The notes: generated by a model not told the origin, from the sequence alone. A stretch of DNA of 64,000 nucleotides from Phanerodontia chrysosporium (GCA_001910725.1 MJGA01000009.1:868001-932000); one strand, 5' to 3'. Shown: positions 11,353 through 23,790, numbered from the stretch's first letter. Numbers and translations are program-made.

Positions 11353-11832
11353 GCATCGCCATTCATGACCGCATGCGCCTCCCGCTTACAATGATTGCGC
11401 AGCGTCCGTGAGATGCCTGGCGGTCGCGACAGCATCTCAGAGGTACGTGTTCACATGTGTTTTTGTCCGCAGAGCATGTGCTGATTCCAACTGCCATAGA
11501 TCCTTTGATTGTCCTTCGATAGGTGGATATAAGGTGCAATATTGTGGTCGGGGTCCTGTACGAATACGACCTGTATGTGATCAGCGAATGCTTGAAACAG
11601 TGTGAGGCCTGCCTTGGGAAAGTGTGGCTGCGCCCATTCATTCCACGTCCCGTCATGGAGGGTTTGCACAGATCCGAGTCAAAACGATTTGGTCACGCTG
11701 TCGGTCCAGAGATGTCAACAAGAACCCTTCTGATTTTATGTTATGGCTTCTAGCCCAATAGGAGAACAAAAGAAATGTGTAGAAAATGGCGAACTGTGTA
11801 GACTGCAACAACGTAAACTCAAAAATCGAAAG
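11353..11832. other. Intergenic stretch with a possible lectin-like coding fragment
   Basis: On the minus strand, 11451-11669 reads as a plausible protein fragment (GTWNEWAQPHFPKAGLTLFQ, then QVVFVQDPDHNIAPYIHLS) of the kind seen in beta-propeller sugar-binding lectins, one blade long. There is no clear ATG, signal peptide or matching neighbour exon. It may be a relic or a chance frame. Nothing else is seen here. Confidence 0.25.
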
Positions 11833-11930
11833 TGGTGACGGCGAGGTTCGAACTCGCGCGGACTCACGCCCATTGGGAATCAAGAATAAACTTAAATCCA
11901 ACGCCTTAGACCAACTCGGCCACGTCACCA
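11833..11930 (-). tRNA. tRNA-Leu (anticodon UAA) with intron
   Basis: Read on the minus strand, the ends pair perfectly over 7 bases (TGGTGAC with GTCACCA). The D arm has GGCCGAGTTGGTCTAAGGC, and the anticodon arm TTGGATTTAAG places TAA at 34-36. A short intron follows position 37. There is a long type II variable arm, and the T arm contains GTTCGAACC. Length is 98 bases. A run of five T (11821-11825 on the complement) just downstream fits a Pol III terminator. One mismatch in the 3' anticodon stem makes the exact intron ends uncertain. Confidence 0.9.
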
Positions 11931-14211
11931 TCACAAAAAGACGCGTTCTTTCACACTATATAGGTACCACAACACTAGCTGCCACGAAACCTCCCCGGCT
12001 TTGGGCACTTTCTGAGGCAGATCGAGGAGATACGACAACATCGCAAGGTCCACTCTTCCCGCGGAGCTGTCTACGGCGCTCGCGCCGGACCCAAAAGGCC
12101 GCAGGGTGCCTCCAAGCGTGCCTCGCACCCGCACACGCTGCCCTGCAGGCGCAGAGCTCCTGGGAACGTTGCGCGGAACGTGACCTATTTCCGCCCTGTA
12201 TGAGCCACACCTGCTGCGCAGGGGTGCGTCGTGTCGAGCCTTGCGGCCTGCCAGCCACGGTCATGCGCGCAATGAGGGCGGTGCGGGCTCGCGCGGGGCT
12301 GATGGTGGTGCCAATGGCGCGCATAGTGAACGTAAAGAGAGGAACGGCCCCGATGGGGTGAAACCTGGCGGGCGTCCGTGGAGGTGTTGGTGAGCCGTAC
12401 CGGTGGATAGTGCTCTGTGCGGGGTTCTGGAATGTGCTTCCTGGCATGTAACATGCAGATCCTACAAGGCGCTAGCGCGTCCTAGGATCACGAGTCGTGC
12501 TACGGACGATATCTAGCCTGCAGTCGCGGTATGAGGATGGAAATTGGGTTTGGATAGGAGCACGTACCTCTGTCACGCTCTGCGCATCATTAACGGGGAG
12601 TCAATGACGCGTAGGATCAGTTGCACACAAGCAGGGTGCGCACTTCAGCGCACTGGTTGTCCCAGTAACAAGTGTGCAGCGATAGTCTCTACCGTGCTAA
12701 GAGTCCAGTCTAGCAACCCTGTGGCGACGGTAATAAATGTGTGTACCATCTCGATCGGCCGAGCACATGCGCTCGTCAGGTAAGACACATTGCGCTTCCT
12801 GTGGGAAATCTCGTACTCTCAGAATGCGTTATGCGTGACGCCGACAGCGGAGCGCCACTGCGGCGAGCCCAGTTGCGTCTGCAATGTGTCCTGTGTCGAC
12901 GAGCGAGACGCCGCCGCGCCTGCGCATCGCGGAAGGCTGCGCGCATGAGGAGGCTTGGACGCGTGTCATCGGGCACAACCGCCCTAGCGTGCACGGTGAC
13001 ATCAAAGGTCTGAGGTGATTTTTGGCCTGAAACATTCCGATGGAGTCGAGGCGCGAACATCGTAGACGTTCACAGAACGACCGTGATCTGCCTGTGGGCG
13101 TTGCGAGCGCGAGTGTCAGCGACGCACCGGCTTGCTGGAGAATAAAGACTTGTATTTATTGCAGGCATGTCTGGTCCGAAACGTCTCGGAGGAGAACAAG
13201 GTGGTCGGGTGGAGAACAAGGCTGGGGCGGACCGAAGGTTGCGAGGGCTGGAAACGGCAGGAGCGGCTTACGTCAGCAAAAGTCGAACATGAGCCAAACA
13301 ACGCGTAAACAAGGGCCGTATATGGCGTCGGGGCGGGCGACGACGACCAGGAAAAGTTTGCCATCCGCGCGCCATCCCACCCACCGCGACCCCCAGTTTC
13401 CTGTGCGTTTTTGCGCGTTTTCGACGGCGACACACTCGGCGCACCCGACGACGGACGCAGCGCGCGACACGCGGCAGCGGCAGCGGACCCACAGACGTCC
13501 ACACCCACGCCCGCTGTTTGCCCCGAATTACAACGCGAACCGTGAGAGCTGCCCATTGCGGCATGTTGGACGCCCCTGTCTCTCGAGCTGACCACCCCGT
13601 ACAACCCCCAGGCGCGGCCTCCTCCGCACACACCCTCTCTTCCACCTTCAACTTCGACGCCAACGTCGCTGCGAACGCTACGTGTAAGTCCCCCGCTTTC
13701 CGTCGTCCTGCACAAAGACTCGGTCCTCGCGCACGCTTCGCGCCCTATATCCGTCGAACAATGCGTGCACGGGCCTGCTCGCCTCACACACACACTCGGT
13801 GGCTCTGTAAAGGCTCAGCCAACCCTGCTCGCGGCATCGCCGTATATCATCTGATAACACCCAGATATGTCCCATATCTGTCTATTACCCCTTTGTGAGC
13901 TCATCATTCCACAATCTAACATGTTCAATCTTGCCTTTGCCTAGCCGGACAATATCTTGCAAGCACAACCAACTCACGATCGAGAATCATTAAACGCGGC
14001 CGTGCGGGTCAAATAAGGGAACTCGGTTCGTATTTCACCGTTTGCAACTTGGCTATGGCCAACTTGAACTCGCTCTGACACCATCGTTCCCCTTCCTCTC
14101 CACCCCTCCTCAACGACCTGGACGACGGCGACGACCACCACGACCCCCACTGTATCGATTCACTCTATCTACACATCTCACTGTACAACACCACATCACC
14201 TGTATCGACTA
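11931..14211. other. 2.3 kb without a recognised gene; contains the cdc25 leader
   Basis: Frames of up to about 180 codons exist on both strands between 11950 and 13800. They are GC-driven, lack recognisable motifs and overlap each other, so none is called. The segment from about 13500 to 14211 is CT-rich and probably holds the promoter and long 5' leader of cdc25. It includes a good GTAAGT donor at 13684 and a CTAG acceptor at 13944 that could bound a leader intron. Confidence 0.4.
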
Positions 14212-16980
14212 ATGGCACCCTCTAGAAACCCCAAACGAAGCCGCTCGTTCAGCTCGTCACACTCGCCACTACCAGGTCTCTTCAGGAAGAAGTTAGCTCA
14301 TATCCGCTACAGCACTGGCTGCATCCCCGAAGAGCCAGACGAAATGCCGCTCTTCACGCGCAACGTCCCCTCCATCCGGTTATCCGCGAATCCCACACGT
14401 GAAGACCAAATGAATGCCTTCCTCTCCTCGGACGTCCACGCCGAGTTCGAGCTCGAGGACTCCTTCGCCAGCAACATGTCGCTGAACAGTCCCCCTCGCA
14501 CCCAGCGCCACATCGGCCTCCCCGACTCCCCTGACGCACAACCGTCGGGAGACTACGCACCCATGGACATCTCTCCTGCCCCACCACGCGTGTTCCACCC
14601 GCCCCCACAGCAAGCGAACGCCCACGCACACTACTACCGTCCAAAAGCCGAGCGCGAGCGCGACACCAATCACACGCTGCAGCTGCCCCTCCCGTCAGCC
14701 GCGGCAGACAAGATCGCCGGCCGCCCGCGGGCCTACACGGGCTCTGGCCGCCTCTTTGGCACCGACGTCAGCAACGCCGGCCTCACCAAGAAGAAAGACG
14801 ACGACCAGGGCTCTGAGAAAGACAAGAATGGGCGCAGGTTGCAGAGGGCGGCGCTGCCGTTCGAGTGGATGTCCACGAGGGAGAACACCGGCCGGTCGGC
14901 TTCTCAGGTGAGCTGTTCGTCTATTCAGTAGCATATAGTCAACTTCTGCCACATCCATTACCTCTTCGACTTCAACGCGGCACTTTCTGGTTGCTAGCCC
15001 TTTGGTCCTTCATGTTTGCTGGAGGATCGTATGCTGACGGGGGCCATGTCAGCAATCTCTGGACGCACCCTCTTCCCCTTCAATGGACGCCATGGACATC
15101 GACCTGTCTTCTTCTGCTCCAGAACCTCGTTCCCCTATCTCTGCTGCACGGACAGTTACACAGTTCAGTGAACTCACCGACGACGAGGATGAACCCCCTG
15201 TCTCCGCTGCGCCTACAGTGACCCAGTTCGATAATTACTTCTATCGGTCGTCTTCGCCCATTGGCGCACCGGACTTCAACGCTGATGCCTCGACGTCGAT
15301 GTCGATGGTGGAAGAGCCTCCTAAGAAGAAGCGGTCAGTCTCGCCGCCAATACCAGGTGGCGCACCTCGCAGACGCAGCATCGTCCACAAGCCTCTTCTC
15401 GATGACAACCTGGAATCGTCGCCTGCCCCGATGGAGTCTCCGATGGTGCACAAGCTTGAGAGGCTGAACTCTAAGCCTGCCCTGCGAGGATTGCCGTTGC
15501 CCGCGCTGAACGCCAACAACAAGCGTCCACGCCGCCCAGTCGTTAGTGCAGTTGTTGGTCCCAGCGAGGTTGAGAAGCTGCATAGGCTTGATGACACCGA
15601 CGATGAGACTGAAAAGCTGCCCCGCGTCGAGCCCAAGGCCGCGTGGCGCTTCCCCCTGTCCGCCGTGCTTTCTCTGCGATGATCCCGCCCTCCATCAGCG
15701 CGATGGAGTCCTTCTCGTCCGAGGGCGAGAACTCGATGGATCGCGATGGGCCCGATATGAGCTCGCCTGCGCAGGCGTACGCGAAACGGCTGCAGGGCAA
15801 GACTGTGCGCCGTCGCGATGGCACCGACGACTTCCGCAGCATCGGCGCGACCGCAACACTCATGCGTGACGGCGCGCGGCGCGAGCGCGAGCCCGTGCGG
15901 CCGGCGGAGCGCGACACGCCGCGCAGCAAGTACCTGAACGGCGCGGGGAGCAAGCTGGGGGGCTTTGGCGACAACGAGGCGCATGGCAAGATATTGCCCT
16001 GCCACCGCGTCCGGGAGGACGGGCTGATGAGGATCACGTGCCGGACCGTGCGTATCGTCCATTTCCTGGCTCAGGGTCCTCTGCGTGCATTTGACTGATT
16101 GCGCGGGTCATGTCTCCAGCTCGACGCGCTTCTGGACGGCCACTACGACGCGCAGATCGACACGTTCCATGTGATCGACTGCCGGTTCGACTACGAGTAC
16201 AATGGCGGGCACATTCCCGGCGCGATCAACATCAACACGACGCAGGGCGTCGAGGACTTTTTGCTCGGTGCCCGGGTCCAGAAGCCCGAACCGTCCATGA
16301 GCGGTGACGCGGCCAAGAAGACCATTCTCGTGTTCCACTGCGAGTTCAGCCAGAAGAGGGCCCCGACATTGTGAGTCTGCTCCGTGCTGTTCGCGATCGC
16401 TCCTCGTACTCACAGGCTTTGTAGCGCCAAGCACCTGCGTTCCAAGGACAGGTCGCTGAACGGCCATGTCTACCCCCGCATTCACTACCCGGAGGTCTAC
16501 ATTCTTGAAGGTGGCTATTGCCAATACTACAAGGAGAGCGGTGCACGCTGCCAGCCTCCGGCGTATGTGCGGATGGACGACCCGAACTACGCCCTGTCGC
16601 GCAAGGAGGACCTCGACCAGTTCCGCAAGGCCAAGTTCGGCCGCACAAAGTCGTATGCATACGGCGAAGGCAAGAACGGGCTGACGGCCACGCTCGCCGC
16701 GCCCGCCGCCCAGCCAAAGCGCAGCAGCGCGCCGACGAGCGTCAACGCGCTCTTCGCGGCGGGGCACGCGGCGCGCAGCCGCCGCACGCCGGGCATGCTG
16801 CAGACGCTCCAGGAGGACTCGAGCGCGCTCCAGACAGACGGCGAGGATGACGAGACGGACATCGGCGACAGCCCGTGCCCGCCACCCACCAAGGGCGTCG
16901 CGTTTAAAGGCGGCAAGATGCCTCGGATGCCCCTCGTGAAGGCCGAAACGTACGGCCCGTCGCGCATGCTCGGGCATTGA
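14212..16980 (+). CDS. cdc25: Cdc25 M-phase inducer phosphatase; one apparent frameshift
   Basis: Dual-specificity phosphatase that removes inhibitory phosphates from Cdk1 to start mitosis. The long N-terminus is Ser/Pro-rich and regulatory (FSSSHSPLPGLFRKKLAHIR, many SP/TP sites). The C-terminal catalytic domain is rhodanese-like: LPCHRVREDGLMRITCRT, FHVIDCRFDYEYNGGHIPGA, and the active-site loop HCEFSQKRAP (C-x5-R), then RIHYPEVYILEGGY. Introns: 14908-15052, 16048-16119 and 16371-16424. The frame changes once near 15643. RVEPKAA before and VALPPVRRAFSAMIPPS after are both clearly coding and join if GCGTGG were GCGGTGG. As given, the frame stops at 15682. The gene is normally essential, so a base-calling error is likelier than a pseudogene. 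Confidence 0.92.
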
Positions 16981-18120
16981 GCTGCGCGTGGCACGACCCG
17001 CGTCGAATGATCTTCATGCTAGCGACGAATTAGTTCTCTCATGAATTAGTTCTTCGACTTCTACACATCCTTCCTTCTTCCTTTCTTGATGAACCCCTCA
17101 AGATCTCACGATCTCACGTCGATCTCACGCTCGACCTGTACACCAACGCCTACCCCCCAAACTTTCGCAATTCTTGCGACGCCTCGGTCCGCCCCAGCTA
17201 TGCGGATCTCGACCACGTACCCTCCATCTCCTCAGCTAATGGCTATCCTACAAGCAGCTGCGGAGGGCTCCCCCTCCCCCAAGAATAATGACGACCCTGC
17301 TCGGAACTTCCCCAACCATCACGACCCACTCCTCAAGACCACAAGCACCATCTCAAATCACCTCAAATGTGTCGAATATCTAGCGCAGCAGGTCTGGACG
17401 GCCCTCAACATCGTGTTCTCGATCTTCCCATCATCCTCACGAACGGTCCATTTACTTTCGCGATTAAAGACTGTTTGGTTACGGTGTCACATCTGTTGTT
17501 TGTCTTATTTCCTCGACATGTTCTCGCTCTTCTTTCCTCCGGCTTTGGCTTATCTCTCTCGTGCGCTGTTGTTCGAATTGCAGCCTAGCTGCACAATCCA
17601 TCTGAACAATTGTTGCTCGTCCGCAATGTGTCCGGCCTTGGTGTCATCTTTTTCTTATCATGTTTTTCTTCTATCATCGTCTCTTCCTGTCTGTAACCCA
17701 AAGCGTACCTTGCCCTTCTTCGCGGAAGTCGCCAAGCGGACCCCTCATCCTTCTCATCTCGCCTGCCTGCACACTCCACGTATCCCCATACACAAACACT
17801 CATACATAGCCTCCGTGCAATTATGACTCGTCTCTGATATGACAACTCCTTCGCGTTGTTCTCTGCGCTCCTTTTGCCTGAACGTCCATTCCCGGACTTC
17901 GGACTTGTCTATGTCTTTTCTCCCCGCTCGCTCATCTTGGGCCCGTGCATGCATGCCTACAGTATTTATTGCATATGCGCATCTCGCTAATTTATCCTTC
18001 ATCTGACGCGTTCTAGCACAAAGTCTCTCCTGCGGCAGCGCCAACAGTGGGTATCGTGGCAACCAGACGCGTTGCCTGTCCAAGAGTACGAAAAAGAGGA
18101 GTCGAGGTGAGGTCGTGCGC
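16981..18120. other. Intergenic, CT-rich; no gene recognised
   Basis: About 1.1 kb between the tail-to-tail cdc25 and P450 genes. It is pyrimidine-rich, with one long open frame (17086-17826, +) of low complexity and no motif. It probably holds the 3' untranslated regions of both neighbours. Confidence 0.5.
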
Positions 18121-20141
18121 TCAGTCCGCGACGGGCGTCGTGTGGATGAGCATGTCCGGGCCCTCGAAGCAGGGCAGGAAGCAGTCCTTCCAGTCGCCCG
18201 AGGCACGAGCACGCCTACACGACGAGGTAAGTCGAGCATCGATGTAATCAGCAAAACTGTCTGCTCACGGGCCGTCGAGGAAGGCCTTGGCGCGCCCTTC
18301 GAGCTTGAGGTCGAACCGGCGGAAGAGGTTCGCGATGTTGAGATAGAGCTCACACCAGCCGAGACTGTGCATACATCAGCATACTCTCAGCAACCATGAC
18401 ATATAACAGGGCGCGTACTTGATGCCGAGGCAGCTGCGTGGGCCCTTGGAGAACGCGACGAGCCAGGTGTCGAGCGACTCCGCGCCGGGCTCGAGCCAGC
18501 GCTCGGGGCGGAACGCATGCGGGTCCGGGAAGAGCGTCGGGTTGAGGTGCACGAACAGGTGGCTCACTCCGACCTGCGTCTGGATTCGGCTCCGTCAGCG
18601 TGCCGCTAGGGTGTGGCATGGAGTGGACTGCGTACCCCGCCCGGAACGAACCGCTCGGCGAGCGTCGCGCCCTGCGGCGGCACAATGCGCAGCATGGGCG
18701 ACGTGATGCCGTGGCTGAGGCGCAGCGCCTCCTTGCAGACCGCTTTCTGGGCATGGCGTCAGCCAATTGCGAGGCGGTCAGGCACGGACGGCGGTGGTGG
18801 CTCACGAGGTATGGCAGGCTCTCGAACACCTCGACAGTAGGCTTCTCGTCGAGGCGCGGCCACGCGGTGCGCAGCTCCGTCTTGAGCTTGTCGTACGTGC
18901 TGGGGTTGGAGAGCACGCCGATGACACCGGCACCGGTCGCGTTGCTCGTCGTGTCGATGCCGGCGACGATGAACATGTTCGCCTCCTCCATGAGCTCCTG
19001 CGCGCTCAGCTTTGCGCCGTGCGCCGGGTCGATGAGCGAGTGGAAGATGATCGGGTGCGGCGCGGCCTCGAGTTCGTCCGGGCGCGCGACGAGCGTGTCG
19101 ACCTGCTCCTTCAGTTTCTGCCGGACGCCGCGGGTCAGCATCGGGGCCGAGAGCCATGGCGTGCTCCGCGTACCTGGATCACGTCGTAGTAGCCCGTCAG
19201 CTTCAGCTGCCAGAGCAGGAAGAAGCGCAGGCGCAGCACGGGCAGCAGCACCGCGCGGAAGAGCATCAAGTGCTTCCAGAACTGGTACCCGCCGTGCGAA
19301 TTCTGCACCTCCTCGAGCGGCGGCGCGCGGAAGTCGGGCGCGCGCACAGTGTGCAGCGACCACCCGAAGCAGAAGGACGTGACGTTGTCGAGGTTGAGGC
19401 AGCGGAACGCGCGGAAAAGGTCCGTCGTCTTGCCCGCGCCGAGCGGGCACTAATAATGTCGCAGAGCTCGTCGAGCTGACGGGGATCAAAGACGTGATGG
19501 TAAACGACTGACGGCTCGCTCGGGGACCCATAAAAGCACTTACCCCTTCTTGAATCGATCCCTGCAAGCTCAGGACCGACTTGCGGGAGAAAAGCGACGC
19601 GGTGAGGTCCCGGCGCTTCTTCGCGTCGTGGTAACGGAGCGCGGTGAACATCGTACTGTTTCCGCCAAACGGCGCGTACATCTCGCCATCCTTGTCCCAG
19701 CGCGAGCGTGTGTTGTAGATTTCGTTGTACACCTTGGGGTCGCTGAAGTGGAGCTATTGGGGGCAGTCGCATGTATGTCAGCGTGTGAGACCAGCAGCAG
19801 CAAAGGCGCGCGGCTGACCTCGTCCGGTGTTATACGGACAACATCCCCTAGTCTCCGCGTTAGTGTGCCTATCAAACCCAATCGCGAGACCATCGTCGCC
19901 CACCGTATTCTGCATGCAGCTCAAAGAGCCGGTCGACGATGCTCTCGCCCTTGTACACCTCCACGTAGGCCTTCCACCACCGAGAGGCCGCGGCGGCCCG
20001 CGGTCCGGGAAACTTGGCGAGTGGGTGGAAGTAGAGGTTGTAGATGATGTTGGCGACAACATACGCGGCGAAGGCCAGCAGGGCCAAGCCAGCGTACTCT
20101 TTCGTCGTTCGACCTTCTAGTGCTTGTCGGACCACGTCCAT
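18121..20141 (-). CDS. Cytochrome P450 monooxygenase (separate family from the 38-64 kb cluster)
   Basis: An ER-anchored haem-thiolate monooxygenase. Seen from the start at 20141: a hydrophobic anchor (YAGLALLAFAAYVVANIIY) followed by the hinge FHPLAKFPGP; VYNEIYNTRSRWDKDGEMY in the B-C region; the I-helix oxygen-binding motif MFIVAGIDTTSN; an ExxR helix (KEALR); PERWLEPG; and the haem loop FSKGPRSCLG with its Cys ligand. It ends FEGPDMLIHTTPVAD with TGA at 18121-18123. Several short introns interrupt it. One frame break near 19445-19447 (LCDII to PLGAGKTTDLFRAF) is repaired by one extra G on the plus strand. An in-frame ATG at 20186 would add 15 residues. It resembles fungal P450s of the trichodiene/benzoate hydroxylase type more than the clustered ones. 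Substrate unknown. Confidence 0.88.
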
Positions 20142-21023
20142 GGTGCCTTGGGTAAGTTCTGTGGACGGTGATTCCAGAGTTCGCACCCTTTAAAAGAGTT
20201 TGCAGCGGCTGCCGACATTCCCAGCTTGAGGAGCGACCCATTCGGAGTCTCCGGACTTACGCAATGCCCCATAGTCAGTTCATGATTAACTTTCGATCCA
20301 CCTTCCGGTCTAATGTCGGGGGCGAAAAGGGTCGCAAGAGCTGGAAAGAGCGCGAATAGCTGCATGCGCTCCGGCGTTACCGATGCGCTGGCCTGCCTGC
20401 TGTCTGCCATTGCGCAGAGCCCGAATAAACACTGTCAAAGTGAACCGCAGTGATTAAGAGGGCAACATACTATATGTGGAGTAACAGCAGGCGCACTGCG
20501 GTGAAACAAAGTAAGACGCGCAGAGCCTCACGGCCTAAAGACTAATAATAAGCCTCTGCGTGGATCACAACTGTAATTCAAGCTCAGGGCACTGCTTAAA
20601 AGTGGTCCACCATCGAGGCGGGTGTGAGTATCAGTACCCGCCAACATCGCTCGAAATTGCGGCTCGCTGATGCTGGCGAGGGTCGCCCAGGGCACTGACT
20701 AGCACGGTGTCTTGCTCGGGCCACACTCGGCCTAACGGCTGAGACGCACATCGCCATCGCCCACGCTCACTTCGGTACCCCCAAGCTTTCCGCATCACCA
20801 GAGTCTATTCTGCACTATAATTTGGGATGGGTCGACGCCGCTGCATATGTCTATCAGATTCCGCAATGGGTCCGGTAGGCGTCTACTGGTCCTGCCCCAG
20901 CTCTTCTCGAGAAGACAAGGTGGGTTGGGTGTGATGTTGAATACCATAGCCAGCGCGACCCATCGTGCGCGAGCAGTGTTCGTGAACCCCATGCTCGCGA
21001 GTGCCAGCGTGAAGATGGCGGGA
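20142..21023. other. Intergenic; no gene recognised
   Basis: About 880 bases between the P450 start and the end of the methyltransferase gene. It includes the P450 promoter. No motif-bearing frame, tRNA or repeat seen. Confidence 0.5.
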
Positions 21024-23366
21024 TCACACCCCCTTCACGCCGAGGAGGAGGCGCACGGAGCGCGAGGGCACCGCGAAGTCTTCCTCCTTCGCGTTCCTCC
21101 GAACCTCGAGCAGCGCGCGCCGCAGGTCCTCCTCCCGCGCGAGCTCCTCCTCGCTCATCTTCTGCCAGCGCGGGTACGCGAACCCGCTCTTGACGAGTGA
21201 GTGCCACGGCGAGAGCCGAATGTGCATGTCCCTGCGCAACGACCACTGTCAGCCCCGCCCCTTGTGTACGCAGTTGTGTCTCGCGGGCCGCCGAGAATAC
21301 TCACTGCTTGTACCGGTCCATCAGCCCGTCGAACAATGCACGGAAGCTGTCGAGCCTGCCGGGCGCGCCCTGCAGCTCGCGCTCGCTCCGCACGAACCCC
21401 AGCTCCGCGAGCTCCGGACGGCGCCCGACGGCGCACTCGCGGAGCACGTCCCACATCGCCTCCCGCATCGCAAGCACGAGCACGCTCGCGTGCCGCAGGT
21501 GCATGAATAGCGCCTCAGGCCCCATCTGGCTGATTACTTCCATCCGGAAGAGTGACGCGGTCTCATCCCCGCCGAGCCGCGTCGTCGACTCGGTCTGCAA
21601 TATCGCGGACGAACGCGCGCGCGTTCGTGCGCCTTGCGAGGATGTCCCTGACGCGGAAGAGGACGCGGCGGAGGTCGTGGATCGCACGGAGCTGTTCGAG
21701 TTGCTTCGTGACCGCGCCGCATCGTCTTCCGACGCGATAACCGATGCCTTCTGTATCAACACTGGCGATGCAGGAGTAGGTGGCAAATGGGCATCAGTAT
21801 CCCATTTGGAGGGACCGCGAGATGCAACACCCAAAGGGGACGACGGCGGTGTGACCAACGAGGCTTCGCTGCCATCAGAGATCCCAGTGGCGGTAGTGTC
21901 CGTGGACCCGCTGTCTGAAAATTCAGACGGCTCGGAGATGGGTACGAAGTACAATGTCGGATCTGACGGGTCTGAGGTTGTTTCACTCGTCGCAATGGGG
22001 TTGAGGGCCCACTTCGGGAATGGCGGCAACGGCGCGAGCGGTGGCATCGGGAAATGGAGAACTGGCGGCGACACAACCTGGCGGAATGTTGCATTGAAGT
22101 ACAACGGTAGGATAGCTAGTACAATCAGCAACGGATACGCCTGTCGAAGGTTCGATGATACATACACGTCGGGTTCGGATTGATCCATCTTCGTTGCAAG
22201 ACCATGAAGAATAACTTCTCCAGAGACACGTAAGGATGAGATTGTGCTCGATTCTCGTCTGACAGCAGGAACTCGAGGGCAGAGGTGTCTTCCCGTTCGT
22301 CGGCGAATTTAAGGAAGTGCGTATGGAGCGGAGCCGTAAACCAATGCGGCAGTACGGGGAAGCGAGCATCTGGGGATGTACAGTCTCGTTTCAGGCAAAT
22401 AAATCAGATGTAGAAGCCATTTACCTCCTTGTACAAGTTCAATGCGCCCTCCCGGTTTCATGATGCGGTGTAACTCCTGAAATAGGCCGTCCCACTGCAG
22501 CAAAGACTGAATGAGAAGATACGGAGAACGCGTTAGCCGGGCGTACATCGCATTCCCGCACGCCGTGCGCTATTGATTCCACGTGAACGTAATCAAACTC
22601 CTCATCCTCGAAGGGAAGGGGGAATTGGAGGCTACAGGCCAAATGTGAGTAGCAAGCATGACATGCATAAAGAACGCGTACAAATCACCATGACGCCACT
22701 CTATTCGTCTTGCTATGGAGGGCTCAATGTACTTTAGGGGTATCTGTATGTCAACTATGTCGAAGCCGACCTGTTCGCATCACAATAAGCAACGGACTCA
22801 AGGACATGCCGTCCATACTGACAAAAGTACATTGCGGCAAATGGTGGGCGGAGTCAATGACCCAATCTCCGAGCTGGGGACAGAACAGACGTCAATCTCC
22901 GTGTAGCAAAGCACAATCAACAGGCACATACTGTGGTCCCCAAGTCCAAGCACCGAGTTGGCGTCCATCCGTTATGCAAATCAACATCGTAAAACATTTG
23001 GTTGCCCTTGACGCCTGCGACCAGAGCATGATCTATACCGTTTCTGGGAAAAGATTTGTTTGTCAGTCCCACGCGCAGTCTATCATGGGGGAAGCGCGAC
23101 GCAACAGATCAATGTACTCGCGATTGAACGCGAACGGCCATGGCATATCGCAGAGAGGCAGCTTCGACCCGTTGACATAGTGGAAATCCGGAACCCTGCG
23201 CTCTCCGTTCCGCTTTGTGGGCTCACAGGGAGTAGTGGGGCTCTGTACGAGCTGCGGTGCCGACTCAGGCGACCTCTGCATGCTGAACGGCCAGAGGCTT
23301 CGGGGAACTGGGACACTAGGGTCGGACTCTGCGCGTCGCCTCGACCTGTGGGCGGTGGGCATCATT
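21024..23366 (-). CDS. SAM-dependent methyltransferase with long Ser-rich insert and conserved C-terminal region
   Basis: A class I (Rossmann) methyltransferase of a type widespread in agaricomycetes but without known substrate. On the minus strand: ERRVPDFHYVNGSKLPL; HNGWTPTRCLDLG and GDWVIDSAHHLPQCTF (motif I and helix); VGFDIVDIQIPLKYIEP (acidic loop); FEDEEFDYVHVESIAHGVRE and LFQELHRIMKPGGRIELVQ (motifs IV-V). A Pro-rich and Ser/Thr-rich spacer of about 130 residues follows. The C-terminal module has RMEVISQMGPEALFMHLRH and DMHIRLSPWHSLVKSGFAYP. Well-defined introns are 22116-22165 and 21232-21304; at least four more lie between 22280 and 23100 with approximate borders. The start at 23366 is the first Met leading into the conserved region and is uncertain. 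It lies next to a P450 on the same strand, but a joint pathway is only speculation. Confidence 0.72.
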
Positions 23367-23707
23367 GGAGAGAGTGGGGCGGTACAAAGCTGTCTGCATT
23401 CTCCTGCCCGGTTGGCGTATGGCCCATAGACACAGTGGGAATGTTTCGGCGGCCTCCCAAGTCCATACAGAAGGTGATAGACGCGGTGCCATCCATGTGT
23501 TCTATTCCTTCTATAGACAAGTCGACCCGCTCGCTGGTAGAGAGAAGACGTGCTGGTATTCGATGAGCCGCGTTGAATTGATGACCATGCTGAGCATTGT
23601 GGAAGAGGTCGTTGTTGAGACGAAGGTTGCGCCGCGAGATGAATGAGGATGTCCTCCGCGGTTCTTCCATTGCAGTGATCAGTATAAACGTCAACAAACG
23701 TTGCGTC
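23367..23707. other. Spacer between methyltransferase and tRNA-Phe
   Basis: 340 bases. It contains the putative methyltransferase promoter. The minus-strand frame continues upstream of the chosen start without a recognisable motif. Nothing else seen. Confidence 0.4.
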
Positions 23708-23790
23708 GCCGGGATAGCTCAGCTGGGAGAGCAACAGACTGAAGCCTTATGGCCTTCTGGAGGTCGCGTGTTCAATCCACGCTCCTGGCA
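23708..23790 (+). tRNA. tRNA-Phe (anticodon GAA) with short intron, copy 1
   Basis: The acceptor stem GCCGGGA pairs with TCCTGGC (one G-U) plus discriminator A. The D arm is GCTCAGCTGGGAGAGC, the anticodon loop starts CTGAA (GAA at 34-36), and the T arm is GCGTG-TTCAATC-CACGC. An intron of about 11 bases follows position 37. A run of six T at 23794-23799 fits a Pol III terminator. The mature sequence equals the copy at 38354; only intron bases differ. Confidence 0.93.

Noticed and set aside
11956..12447. 163-codon minus-strand frame before cdc25
   Set aside because: Arg/Ala-rich, GC-driven, with competing frames on both strands and no motif.
17086..17826. 246-codon plus-strand frame after cdc25
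   Set aside because: Low-complexity CT-rich sequence, no domain and no homologous look; better explained as 3' untranslated and intergenic DNA.
21301..22188. Separate gene starting MDQSEPDVYV on the minus strand
   Set aside because: A 50-base GTATGT..CTAG intron (22116-22165) joins this frame to the methyltransferase upstream, so it is one gene.
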